DNA of 9,234 bases, from the NCBI GenBank assembly GCA_005893365.1, contig VBPB01000165.1, forward strand, positions 1 to 9,234, read 5' to 3'. Origin of the DNA: Candidatus Eiseniibacteriota bacterium. GTDB lineage: Bacteria; Eisenbacteria; RBG-16-71-46. The translations under genes were made by a program, and so were the position numbers. A model generated the notes under the pieces. That model was given only the letters and a program-made list of their open reading frames with translations. It was not told the DNA's origin and did not search any database. Of this stretch, positions 1-6,104 are shown piece by piece (the first letter of the stretch is position 1; each line of letters starts with the position of its first letter).

Positions 1-21
1 AGGCGGTCGCGCCGAGAAAGA

Positions 22-97
22 TGGTGCGACCCCCCGGAATCGAACCGGGGACACCGTGATTTTCAGTCACGTGCTCTACCAACTGAGCTAGGGTCGC
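22..97 (-). tRNA. tRNA-Phe (anticodon GAA), CCA encoded
   Basis: The reverse complement folds as a complete 76-nt cloverleaf. The acceptor stem is GCGACCC/GGGTCGC, the D-arm is GCTC/GAGC, and the anticodon stem CGTGA/TCACG encloses the 7-base loop CTGAAAA. The variable loop has 5 bases, the T-arm is CCCGG/CCGGG with loop TTCGATT, and the discriminator is A. The anticodon GAA reads Phe codons TTC and TTT. The 3' CCA is genomically encoded at 22-24. It lies downstream of, and in the same direction as, the histidine kinase-like gene, but a candidate promoter of its own sits in the gap. No T-run terminator is visible in the 21 bases left after its 3' end. Confidence 0.98.
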
Positions 98-265
98 ACG
101 CAAGGTTGGCGGCGCCGGGTCTCCCCGAAGCCGGAACGGCGGCAACCTCTATCACGCCCTCTCGCGCAGCGTCAACCGCGTGGGGTCGCTGGCGTTCCCG
201 CGCGCGCGAAGGCGCCGCGCCCGCGCGACGGCGGGCGGGGCGCTCGGAGGGGCTTGGCCCTCAGC
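98..265. other. Intergenic region between kinase-like gene and tRNA-Phe
   Basis: No convincing gene is seen in these 168 bases. Besides the tRNA promoter candidate, it holds one perfect 7-bp hairpin (arms 218-224 and 231-237, 6-base loop), about 30 bases after the kinase-like stop codon on the minus strand. No T-run follows the hairpin, so it is not a standard intrinsic terminator, and hairpins arise easily in DNA this GC-rich. Confidence 0.4.
146..175 (-). promoter_or_regulatory. Candidate sigma-70-type promoter for tRNA-Phe
   Basis: On the minus strand TTGACG (175-170) matches the -35 consensus at 5 of 6 positions. It is followed, after 18 bases, by TAGAGG (151-146), a weak -10 hexamer that keeps the T and A of positions 1 and 2. 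The predicted transcription start would be about 40 bases upstream of the mature tRNA 5' end, a usual leader length for a stable-RNA gene. The -10 match is modest, so this is a candidate only. Confidence 0.45.
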
Positions 266-2206
266 TCACTCGGCGGCCTGGTGCTCGCGGCGGTCGGCGC
301 GGGCGCGCCGGCGGCCGAGTCCGGGGTGGCGGCGATCCTGGTTCTGGGGCACCGGCACCGTGATCGAGAACACGCGGCTCCACTCGCCCTCGCTGCGCAC
401 CCGCAGCTCGCCGCCGTGCTCCTTGAGCACCTGATGCGCGAGGGCCAGGCCCACCCCGGGCCCGCCGCGCCGGCTCAGGGCGAACGGGACGAACAGCAGC
501 TCCATCAGCTCGCCCGGCTGGTGCGGGCCGTCGCTGGCGATGTCGACGATGGCGTTGCCCCCGCTCAGGCGCGACTCGACGCGGATGCGCCCGCCCACCG
601 CGACCGATTCGAGCGCCTGGTCGAGCACGTTCGCCACCACCCGGCGCATCCGCTCCACGTCGAGCAGCAGCGCGGGCATGTTGTGGTCGATCTTCTTGAG
701 CAGGCGCACGCGGCGGCGCACCAGTCGCTCGCCGTCGGCCTTGAGCGCCTCCTGCACCACGCGGTTCAAGTTCTCGAGCTTGAGGCGCGGCGGCGGCACG
801 GTGGCGTACTGCAGCTGCTCGCCCACGACCCGCTCCAACCGCTCGGCCTCGCGGACCACGATCTCGAGGTGGTCGCGGTGGGGATCGTCCGGGCTCAGGT
901 CGCGATGCACGCGGCGCGCGAAGGCGCTGATCGAGGCCAGCGGATTGCGCACCTCCTGGGCGACGCGCGCGGCCTGCTCCCCCAGCTCGGCGAGACGCTC
1001 GCTGCGCGCCACCTGCTGCTGCAGCTCGCGCTGGCGCGCCTCGGCGTGCCGCACCGCGTCGCAGCGCTGCGCCTGGTCGCGGGCCAACGCCAGCAGGTCG
1101 GCCAGCGCCGCCATGAACGCCAGGTCGGCGGCGTCGAAGAGCGCGGCGTCGGCCGGATGCGCGGCGGCGCGGTCGTAGATCGCCAGCGCCCCGGCCGCGT
1201 GGCCGTAGGCCATCAGCGGCAGCACCGCGACGCAACGCACCATGGCCGCCACCTCGGGGCCGAGACGCGGCTCTTGGGCGACCTGGTCCAGGGCCACCAC
1301 GCGCCCTTGCTCCACCGCCCTTGCGGCGAGCGGCGCCAGCGCGCGCGCGATGCGCTCGCGCGTGGCGGGAGCCCCCCGGGTGGTGCGCAGGACCAACGGC
1401 TCGGGCTCGACGCCGATCCAGGCGGCACCCCCGCGGGCGCCGGTCGTCTGCACGGCGAGCCGGCAGGCGAGGTCGAGCACCTCGCGCAGGTTGAGCGGGG
1501 AGGTGAGCGCCTTCGCGAACTCGGCGAGGGCGGCGTGCTGGCGCTCGCGCCGCGCCAAGGCCTCGCGCACGGCCTGGGCGTCGAGGGCGGCGGTGGCCAG
1601 CGCGCGCAGCGACTCCAGTGCTGCGAAGCGCGCCCCGGATTCGCCGGGGCCGTCCCAGTCGCCGGCCAGCACCGCGATCGCCTGCCCGGCGCGCTCGAGG
1701 ACCAGGGCACCCTGGTCGCCAAGCTCGCCGCGCGCGGAGACCTGGGCGCCCACCGCGACCCCACCATTGAGCCACGCGGCCCCGGCCACGCCCGCGAGCT
1801 GCTCGGGGGCCACGGCGACATGACCGAGCTCGCGGGTGCGCTCGGGGTCGGGCCCCTCCGCCATCGCCGACCGCGCCAGCGCGAGGGCGGCGTTCAGATC
1901 GCCGGCGTCGGATCCGGACTCCCACCACAGCCGACCGACCAACGCGGCGCGCACCGGACTCCAGCAGAGCAGCCGCGCCGAGCGGAAGCCGACCCCGTCG
2001 GGGTGGACCGCCCAGGCGAGCAGCATGCGCTCCAGCGTGTCGAGGTCGCCCGAGGTCGCCGCGAGCAGCGCCAGACGGGGATCGGCGGCCGGCGGCGACC
2101 GGTGCGCCGCCGGGTCGGGCGCGGAGGCACACGAGCCCGAGCCGTTCGCGGTCGCGGAGCTGAGGGAGGGACGGGTTTCGTTGGGATCGGGAGCGATCGG
2201 GTCCAT
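266..2206 (-). CDS. GAF-GAF histidine kinase-like protein, probable pseudokinase
   Basis: A 646-residue soluble sensor-type protein; no membrane segment is visible. A disordered Ala/Pro/Ser-rich N-terminus (1-45) is followed by a GAF-like region (about 50-180, with HPDGVGF and LVGRLWWE), a linker helix, a second GAF (about 225-375), a HisKA-type helix pair (about 400-460) and an HATPase_c fold (about 500-620). Family catalytic residues are altered. The H-box reads VAQEVRNPLASI, with Gln417 where the phospho-acceptor His belongs. The N-box reads NVLDQALES, with Gln530 for the Mg-binding Asn. The G1 box reads SDGPH (558-562) instead of DxGxG. The G2 glycines (GPGVGLA, 582-588) remain. ATP-dependent autophosphorylation therefore looks unlikely, and a scaffold or allosteric sensor role is inferred. 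The ATG at 2206 was chosen because AGGAG precedes it by 4 bases; an upstream ATG at 2305 would add 33 residues unlike the family. No response regulator gene is adjacent. Confidence 0.88.
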   Translation of the reverse strand: MDPIAPDPNETRPSLSSATANGSGSCASAPDPAAHRSPPAADPRLALLAATSGDLDTLERMLLAWAVHPDGVGFRSARLLCWSPVRAALVGRLWWESGSDAGDLNAALALARSAMAEGPDPERTRELGHVAVAPEQLAGVAGAAWLNGGVAVGAQVSARGELGDQGALVLERAGQAIAVLAGDWDGPGESGARFAALESLRALATAALDAQAVREALARRERQHAALAEFAKALTSPLNLREVLDLACRLAVQTTGARGGAAWIGVEPEPLVLRTTRGAPATRERIARALAPLAARAVEQGRVVALDQVAQEPRLGPEVAAMVRCVAVLPLMAYGHAAGALAIYDRAAAHPADAALFDAADLAFMAALADLLALARDQAQRCDAVRHAEARQRELQQQVARSERLAELGEQAARVAQEVRNPLASISAFARRVHRDLSPDDPHRDHLEIVVREAERLERVVGEQLQYATVPPPRLKLENLNRVVQEALKADGERLVRRRVRLLKKIDHNMPALLLDVERMRRVVANVLDQALESVAVGGRIRVESRLSGGNAIVDIASDGPHQPGELMELLFVPFALSRRGGPGVGLALAHQVLKEHGGELRVRSEGEWSRVFSITVPVPQNQDRRHPGLGRRRARADRREHQAAE

Positions 2207-2210
2207 GGGA

Positions 2211-2215
2211 CTCCT
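2211..2215 (-). promoter_or_regulatory. Ribosome binding site setting the kinase-like gene start
   Basis: AGGAG on the minus strand lies 4 bases before the ATG ending at 2204. It supports this start over the in-frame ATG about 100 bases further upstream. Confidence 0.65.
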
Positions 2216-2221
2216 GGCGGG

Positions 2222-2262
2222 GTGGGTCGGACACGCGTCCGGGCGTGGGGTGTCGGACCCAC
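2222..2262 (-). promoter_or_regulatory. Imperfect inverted repeat in leader of kinase-like gene
   Basis: GTGGGTCGGACAC (2222-2234) and GTGTCGGACCCAC (2250-2262) form 13-base arms with one central G-G mismatch around a 15-base spacer. The structure ends 6 bases before the Shine-Dalgarno of the kinase-like gene. It could be an operator for a dimeric regulator or an mRNA hairpin affecting translation. TCGGAC also recurs at 2264-2269, 11 bases (about one helical turn) after the copy at 2253-2258. The function is inferred only. Confidence 0.5.
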
Positions 2263-2360
2263 ATCGGACCGCAAGCCACATGCCACGCATGCGGATCAAG
2301 CCCACGCTCGCCGCCCGCGCGCGGCCTTAGCACGGCGGGTGCCCTAAACCCCCTTTGGAC

Positions 2361-2389
2361 TTGACCCTAGCCCACCTGGCTTCTAGGCT
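2361..2389 (+). promoter_or_regulatory. Candidate sigma-70-type promoter for DUF3467-GH57 pair
   Basis: TTGACC (2361-2366) matches the -35 consensus at 5 of 6 positions. A 17-base spacer leads to TAGGCT (2384-2389), which keeps the three most conserved -10 positions (T1, A2, T6). The local sequence is AT-richer than the rest of the window. The predicted start near 2396 gives a leader of about 75 bases to the GTG at 2471. Confidence 0.55.
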
Positions 2390-2411
2390 GCTCATTCGTA
2401 TCTCTGACCCG

Positions 2412-2439
2412 GGCCGGCTCGGTCGGCGCTCCGCCGGCC
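2412..2439 (+). repeat. Inverted repeat in the DUF3467 leader
   Basis: GGCCGGC (2412-2418) and GCCGGCC (2433-2439) are perfect 7-base inverted repeats with a 14-base spacer, inside the predicted 5' untranslated region. It could form a leader hairpin, but such repeats are common by chance at this GC content. Confidence 0.3.
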
Positions 2440-2458
2440 ACCCGGATTGGGTGCGAAC

Positions 2459-2463
2459 GGGAG
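2459..2463 (+). promoter_or_regulatory. Ribosome binding site supporting a GTG start
   Basis: GGGAG ends 7 bases before GTG at 2471, an ideal spacing. It favours this start over the in-frame TTG at 2447, which has no such motif and lies upstream of the conserved region. Confidence 0.6.
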
Positions 2464-2470
2464 CCGCGTC

Positions 2471-2764
2471 GTGGAAAAACCCCAACCCTCGATCGAGGTG
2501 GACCTCGGGCAGGTGGAAGCCGAGGGCATCTACTCCAATCTGGTCTTCATCGCCCACTCGGCCTCCGAGGTGATCCTGGACTTCGCGCGCGCCCTGCCCG
2601 GGCTGCCCAAGGCCAAGGTCTACGCCCGGGTCATCCTCACCCCGCAGCACGCCAAGTCGCTGCTGATGGCGCTCGACCAGAACCTCAAGAACTACGAGAG
2701 CCAGTTCGGCCCGATCAAGCTGCCCGGGGAGCCGCGCGGGAAAGAACTCGGCTTCAAGTCCTAG
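2471..2764 (+). CDS. DUF3467 family protein
   Basis: A 97-residue protein that matches the small DUF3467 family across nearly its whole length. Recognisable blocks are EGIYSNLVFIAHSASEVILD, then a DFARALPGLPKAKVYARV-type segment, then LTPQHAKSLLMAL and NLKNYESQFGPIKLP. The biochemical function of the family is not established; its members are short, soluble and widespread in bacteria. The start is GTG with a GGGAG site 7 bases upstream. The gene is first in a two-gene unit: its stop is 7 bases before the ATG of the GH57 branching enzyme, so the two are probably co-transcribed from the promoter near 2361. No signal peptide or membrane segment is seen. The family call is firm; the role is unknown. 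Confidence 0.9.
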   Translation: MEKPQPSIEVDLGQVEAEGIYSNLVFIAHSASEVILDFARALPGLPKAKVYARVILTPQHAKSLLMALDQNLKNYESQFGPIKLPGEPRGKELGFKS

Positions 2765-2771
2765 CCCGACC

Positions 2772-4499
2772 ATGCCGGCCCGCGCCTTCACGTTCGTGCT
2801 CCACTCCCACCTGCCGTGGGTGCTGCACCATGGCCGCTGGCCGCACGGCGTCGACTGGCTGAACGAGGCGACCGCCGAGACCTACCTGCCGCTCTGGCGC
2901 GTGCTGCACGACCGCGCGCAGGACGGCCGCCCGCTGGGCGTGACGCTGGGCCTGACGCCGGTCCTGTGCGAGCAGCTCGCGCACCCCGAGTTCCAGCGCG
3001 AGTTCCTCGCCTACCTGGAGCAGAAGATCGCCGCCGCCGCCGAGGACCGCGCCTGGTTCAACCGCTCGGGCGAGCCGGCGCTCTCGGCCCTGGCCGCCCG
3101 CTGGGAGCGCTTCTATCGCGGCAGCCTCGAAGACTTCATGGGGCCGCACGGCCCCAACCTGGTCGCGCGCTTCCGCCGGCTCGAGGAGCGCGGCGCGATC
3201 GAGGTCATCACCTGCGGCGCCACGCACGGCTACCTGCCGCTGCTCTCTTCCGACCGCGCCGCCTCGGGCCAGCTGCGCACCGCGGTCGCCACCCACCGCC
3301 GGCACTTCGGGCGCGCGCCGCGCGGGGTGTGGCTGCCCGAGTGCGCGTATCGGCCCGCCGGCCGTTGGGAGGCGCCCGAGGGCTCGCCGGCCCCGGCCAC
3401 GATGCGGCGCGGCGTCGAGGAGCTGCTCGCCGAGCACGGGCTGCGTTACTTCTTCGTCGACACCCACCTGCTCTCGGGCGGCAAGCCGCTCGGCGTCTAC
3501 GCCGATCGCTTCCAGGCGCTCCACCACATCGTGCGCGACGAGGGCGGCGAGACCACCCGGCCGGGACAACCGCCCTACCGGCCGTACTGGGTGGGGGCGG
3601 CCGCCGCGGTCGCCTGCTTCGGACGCGATCCGGTGACGGCGATGCAGGTCTGGAGCGGCGAGCACGGCTACCCCGGGGACGGCGCCTACCTCGACTTCCA
3701 CAAGAAGCGCTTCCCGGGCGGGCATCGCTACTGGAGCGTCACCCACCCCAAGGCCGACCTCGCCCACAAGCAGGTCTATCGGCCCGAAGCCGCCGAGGCC
3801 CGGGCCCCCGAGCACGCCGCCCACTTCGTGGCGCTGCTCGAGCGCACGCTCGGGGTCGCGGCCGCCCACCAGTCGGCGCCCGCCGTCATCTGCGCCATGT
3901 TCGACACCGAGCTCTTCGGGCACTGGTGGTTCGAGGGCCCGCAGTTCCTGGCCGAGGTGCTCGACCGTTGCGCGCGGATCGAGGGGCTCGCGACCCCGTC
4001 GGCCGGCGAGCTGATCGAGACCGAGCGTCCGCGCGAGGTGGTGGCCCTGCCCGAGGGCTCGTGGGGGGACGGTGGGGCCCATCAGGTGTGGCTCAACGAC
4101 GCGACCCGCTGGACCTGGCCGCTGGTCCACGCGGCCGAGGCGCGCTTCGAGTCGCTGGCGACGATGGCGGCGGGCGTGGCACCCACCGGGAGCGCCGAGC
4201 CGCTGCTCGAGCGGCTGCTGCGCCAGGCGGGCCGCGAGCTGCTGCTGCTCGAGTCCTCGGACTGGCAGTTCCTGATCACCACGTTCGCCGCCCGCGACTA
4301 CGCCGAGCTGCGCGTGACCGAGCACGCCGAGGCCTTCGAGCGGCTGGCGACCCTGGCGGAGCGGCGTGCCGCGGGCGGAGCACTCTCGGAGAGCGACGAG
4401 ATGTTCCTGACCGAGTGCGAGCGCCGCGACTCGCTGTTCCCCGAGTTCGACTGGCGCGGCTACGCGCGCCAGGGCACCGCCGAGGCCGCCGCCCGCTAG
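2772..4499 (+). CDS. GH57 1,4-alpha-glucan branching enzyme
   Basis: A 575-residue cytoplasmic enzyme predicted to cut alpha-1,4-glucan chains and re-attach them by alpha-1,6 links (EC 2.4.1.18) in glycogen or storage-glucan synthesis. The GH57 signatures are intact: HSHLPWV (11-17), the nucleophile Glu190 in WLPECAYRP (187-195), and the acid/base Asp378 in FDTELFGHWWFEGP (377-390). The segments GYPGDGAYLDFHKKRFP (299-315) and WLNDATRWTWP (440-450) also fit the Thermococcus TK1436-type branching enzymes, as does the C-terminal helical domain with WQFLITTFAARDYAE (498-512). The length is within the family range. Other GH57 activities such as amylase or 4-alpha-glucanotransferase cannot be fully excluded. 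The ATG is 7 bases after the DUF3467 stop with little Shine-Dalgarno, which suggests coupling. Its TAG overlaps the stop of the convergent thioesterase gene. No other glycogen gene is in the window. Confidence 0.93.
   Translation: MPARAFTFVLHSHLPWVLHHGRWPHGVDWLNEATAETYLPLWRVLHDRAQDGRPLGVTLGLTPVLCEQLAHPEFQREFLAYLEQKIAAAAEDRAWFNRSGEPALSALAARWERFYRGSLEDFMGPHGPNLVARFRRLEERGAIEVITCGATHGYLPLLSSDRAASGQLRTAVATHRRHFGRAPRGVWLPECAYRPAGRWEAPEGSPAPATMRRGVEELLAEHGLRYFFVDTHLLSGGKPLGVYADRFQALHHIVRDEGGETTRPGQPPYRPYWVGAAAAVACFGRDPVTAMQVWSGEHGYPGDGAYLDFHKKRFPGGHRYWSVTHPKADLAHKQVYRPEAAEARAPEHAAHFVALLERTLGVAAAHQSAPAVICAMFDTELFGHWWFEGPQFLAEVLDRCARIEGLATPSAGELIETERPREVVALPEGSWGDGGAHQVWLNDATRWTWPLVHAAEARFESLATMAAGVAPTGSAEPLLERLLRQAGRELLLLESSDWQFLITTFAARDYAELRVTEHAEAFERLATLAERRAAGGALSESDEMFLTECERRDSLFPEFDWRGYARQGTAEAAAR
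4496..4499. other. Shared CTAG stop of convergent genes
   Basis: The palindrome CTAG holds the TAG of the plus-strand branching enzyme (4497-4499) and the TAG of the minus-strand thioesterase (4498-4496). There is no intergenic space and no terminator between the two convergent genes. Confidence 0.9.
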
Positions 4500-4912
4500 G
4501 GTCGCTCCGAGGCCCGCGGCGCGCGCTGGAGCAGCTCGGCCAACACCGGCGTGGGCGGGCCCGGCTTCCCGTCGCGGCCGAGGAAGCAGTGCTCGGTATG
4601 GCCGGTCGCCAGCAGCTCGCGGTCCGCCTCGCGCACCACGCGATAGCCGAAGCGCACCGAGGCGCGCTTGAGCACGAGCACGCCGGTCTCGATCGCGATC
4701 AGGTCGTCGTAGCGCGCCGGCTTGAAGTAGCGGCAGTGCGCCTCGACCACCGGCAGGCTCACCCCACCCTCCTCCACCGCGCGGTAGCTGGTCCCCAGGG
4801 CGCGCAGCATCTCGGCGCGCCCGATCTCGAACCAGCGCAGGTACTGGGCGTAGTAGGCGAAGCCCATCGGGTCGGTGTCGCCGTAGCGCACGCGGATCGC
4901 GAAGGGGTGCAT
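4496..4912 (-). CDS. YbgC/FadM-type acyl-CoA thioesterase (hotdog fold)
   Basis: A 138-residue single hotdog-domain protein of the 4HBT/YbgC type, predicted to hydrolyse acyl-CoA or acyl-ACP thioesters. The N-terminal motif RYGDTDPMGFAYYAQYLRWF carries the catalytic Asp14, equivalent to Asp17 of 4-hydroxybenzoyl-CoA thioesterase. The later strand VEAHCRYFKPARYDDLI is typical of the fold. Substrate preference cannot be read from the sequence. The last gene of the minus-strand cluster, it starts with an ATG whose A is the last base of the acyltransferase stop (TGATG), with GGGAGG (4922-4917) 4 bases before it. The link to the preceding acyltransferase suggests a role in acyl-chain or envelope lipid metabolism; this is inferred. 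Confidence 0.9.
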   Translation of the reverse strand: MHPFAIRVRYGDTDPMGFAYYAQYLRWFEIGRAEMLRALGTSYRAVEEGGVSLPVVEAHCRYFKPARYDDLIAIETGVLVLKRASVRFGYRVVREADRELLATGHTEHCFLGRDGKPGPPTPVLAELLQRAPRASERP

Positions 4913-5859
4913 CAGGCCTCCCGCGCGCGGCCCGGGAGTGCCGCGGCCGGCTCGCGCGCGGCGGCGACCGCATCCGCCATCTCCTCAGGCGGCGGGGTCT
5001 TCCAGCGGCGGTGGAGCCAGAGCCACATCTCGGGATGCCGCCGCACCCAGGTCTCGAGGCAGGCGGTGTGCTGGGCGGTCACGATCCGCGCCGCGTCGGG
5101 TCCCACCGCCGCGGCCAGGTCGAGCGCCGGGAGGATGTCGATCTCGTGGCGGCCATCTTGGCACCGGGTGATGAAGCCCATCACGATCGGCGAGCCGTGG
5201 CGCAGCGCGATCGCGGCCGGGCCGACCGGCGTACTGCTCAGCCGCCCCATGAACGGCACGAACACACCCTGCTCGTGGTCGTCCTGGTCGGCGAGCAACG
5301 CGACGCAGCGGTTCTGGCGCAACGCGTGGAAGATGCGGCGCGCGCCGGCGCCGAGCGGGATGTAGCCCACGCCCGCCTCGGCGATCAGCCGCGCATGGAT
5401 GGCGTCCACCGCCGGGTTCGAGAGCGGCTTCTCGACGAAGTCCACCGGGTGATGGCGCGCGACGCAGGCGCCCAGCAACTCGACCGTGCCGTAGTGGCCG
5501 CTGAGCAGGATGACGCCGCGTCCCAGCCGCCGCGCCGCCTCGACGTGCTCGAGGCCGCGTGCTACCGCGATGACCTCGCCGACCGGCGCGGCACTCAGCT
5601 CGGCCAGGCGCGCGTACTCGCACGCCACCTGGCCCAGGTGGCGGTAGTGGCGCCGCAGGATCTCGGCGCGCGCCTCAGGCGTCCGCTCCGGGAACGCGAT
5701 CGCCAGGTTCGCGAGCCCGACCTCCCGCCGCAGCCCGAGCCCAAGCGCCAGCTCGCCCACGGCCGCCCCCATGCCGAGCGAGGCGCGCCACGACATCGCC
5801 CGCACGCCCCCCTGGATCGCACGCACCAGCAGGGTCTCGAGCGCGTGGGTCCCCTTCAT
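4912..5859 (-). CDS. LpxL/HtrB-family lysophospholipid (lipid A late) acyltransferase
   Basis: A 315-residue acyltransferase of the LpxL/LpxM/HtrB superfamily, which transfers acyl chains from acyl-ACP to lipid A precursors at the inner face of the inner membrane. The catalytic HX4E motif is GHYGTVE (His122, Glu127). Other typical blocks are LANLAIAFPERTP (48-60), DQDDHEQGVFVPFMG (191-205) and PEMWLWLHRRWK (276-287). A weakly hydrophobic N-terminal segment (about 25-45) may be the membrane anchor. The ATG at 5859 fits the family N-terminus and has GGGGGA 4 bases upstream. It overlaps the winged-helix ORF stop as ATGA, and its own stop overlaps the thioesterase start. An acyltransferase acting on another lipid cannot be excluded. 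It supports a Gram-negative outer membrane. Confidence 0.88.
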   Translation of the reverse strand: MKGTHALETLLVRAIQGGVRAMSWRASLGMGAAVGELALGLGLRREVGLANLAIAFPERTPEARAEILRRHYRHLGQVACEYARLAELSAAPVGEVIAVARGLEHVEAARRLGRGVILLSGHYGTVELLGACVARHHPVDFVEKPLSNPAVDAIHARLIAEAGVGYIPLGAGARRIFHALRQNRCVALLADQDDHEQGVFVPFMGRLSSTPVGPAAIALRHGSPIVMGFITRCQDGRHEIDILPALDLAAAVGPDAARIVTAQHTACLETWVRRHPEMWLWLHRRWKTPPPEEMADAVAAAREPAAALPGRAREA

Positions 5860-6104
5860 GGCGTCCCCCGCACCCAGCGCTGGCCGGGACGCGGGCTCGC
5901 CGCCCCCGCCCACCGCAGCGCGAGCAGCGCGCTCAGGGCCTCGGCGACCGGCAGTCCGGCGGCCGCCGCGAGCCGCTCCACCGCCCTCGGCGTGTCGCCG
6001 AGGGCCGCCAGCAGCCGGGCCTCGGGCGTCGCCGCCGGCGACGCCACCGCGGGGGCGACCGGCTCGGGGCGCGCGGCGCCGTACCTCCCGACCATCGCGG
6101 CCAT
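5856..6104 (-). CDS. Detached DprA C-terminal winged-helix domain
   Basis: An 82-residue ORF with a flexible Ala/Pro-rich stretch (about 10-27) and a compact winged-helix-like domain (about 28-80: LLAALGDTPRAVERLAAAAG, then LPVAEALSALLALRWAGAAS, ending in RPGQRWVR). This is how the C-terminal DprA_WH domain of canonical DprA looks. Here it starts at an ATG overlapping the stop of the DprA core ORF by one base (TGATG), in the frame reached by a -1 shift. It ends in ATGA with the acyltransferase start. It may be translated by reinitiation as a separate polypeptide, or it may be the 3' half of a frameshifted dprA. No good Shine-Dalgarno precedes the ATG. Confidence 0.7.
   Translation of the reverse strand: MAAMVGRYGAARPEPVAPAVASPAATPEARLLAALGDTPRAVERLAAAAGLPVAEALSALLALRWAGAASPRPGQRWVRGTP

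Larger units (their letters stand above)
2207..2470. other. Divergent intergenic region between kinase-like gene and DUF3467 gene
   Basis: This 264-base stretch separates the leftward kinase-like gene from the rightward DUF3467/GH57 pair. It contains the leader inverted repeat near 2222-2262, a comparatively AT-richer patch at about 2341-2405 with the plus-strand promoter candidate, and a 7-bp GGCCGGC/GCCGGCC inverted repeat (2412-2418 and 2433-2439). No convincing minus-strand promoter for the kinase-like gene was found, and no small ORF in the region looks coding. Confidence 0.6.

Noticed and set aside
218..237. Intrinsic terminator after the kinase-like gene
   Set aside because: The hairpin is present, but no T-run follows on the minus strand.
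2040..2060. Short tandem GAGGTCGCC copies
   Set aside because: Only two copies within the kinase-like coding sequence; ordinary for GC-rich codons.
2207..2305. Upstream ATG at 2305 as start of the kinase-like gene
   Set aside because: It would pull the inverted repeat and ribosome site into the coding region and add a 33-residue segment without family similarity; the ATG at 2206 has AGGAG at good spacing.
254..2347. 697-residue open frame on the plus strand, antisense to the kinase-like gene
   Set aside because: His/Arg/Gly/Ala-rich with no domain; a typical GC-rich antisense shadow of a clearly recognisable GAF/HATPase protein.
2754..4973. 739-residue minus-strand open frame antisense to the branching enzyme
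   Set aside because: Low-complexity shadow overlapping three supported genes.
2816..5365. 849-residue plus-strand open frame over the branching enzyme and beyond
   Set aside because: Arg/Ala/Pro-rich out-of-frame reading of the GH57 gene that also runs antisense through the thioesterase and acyltransferase genes; no motifs.
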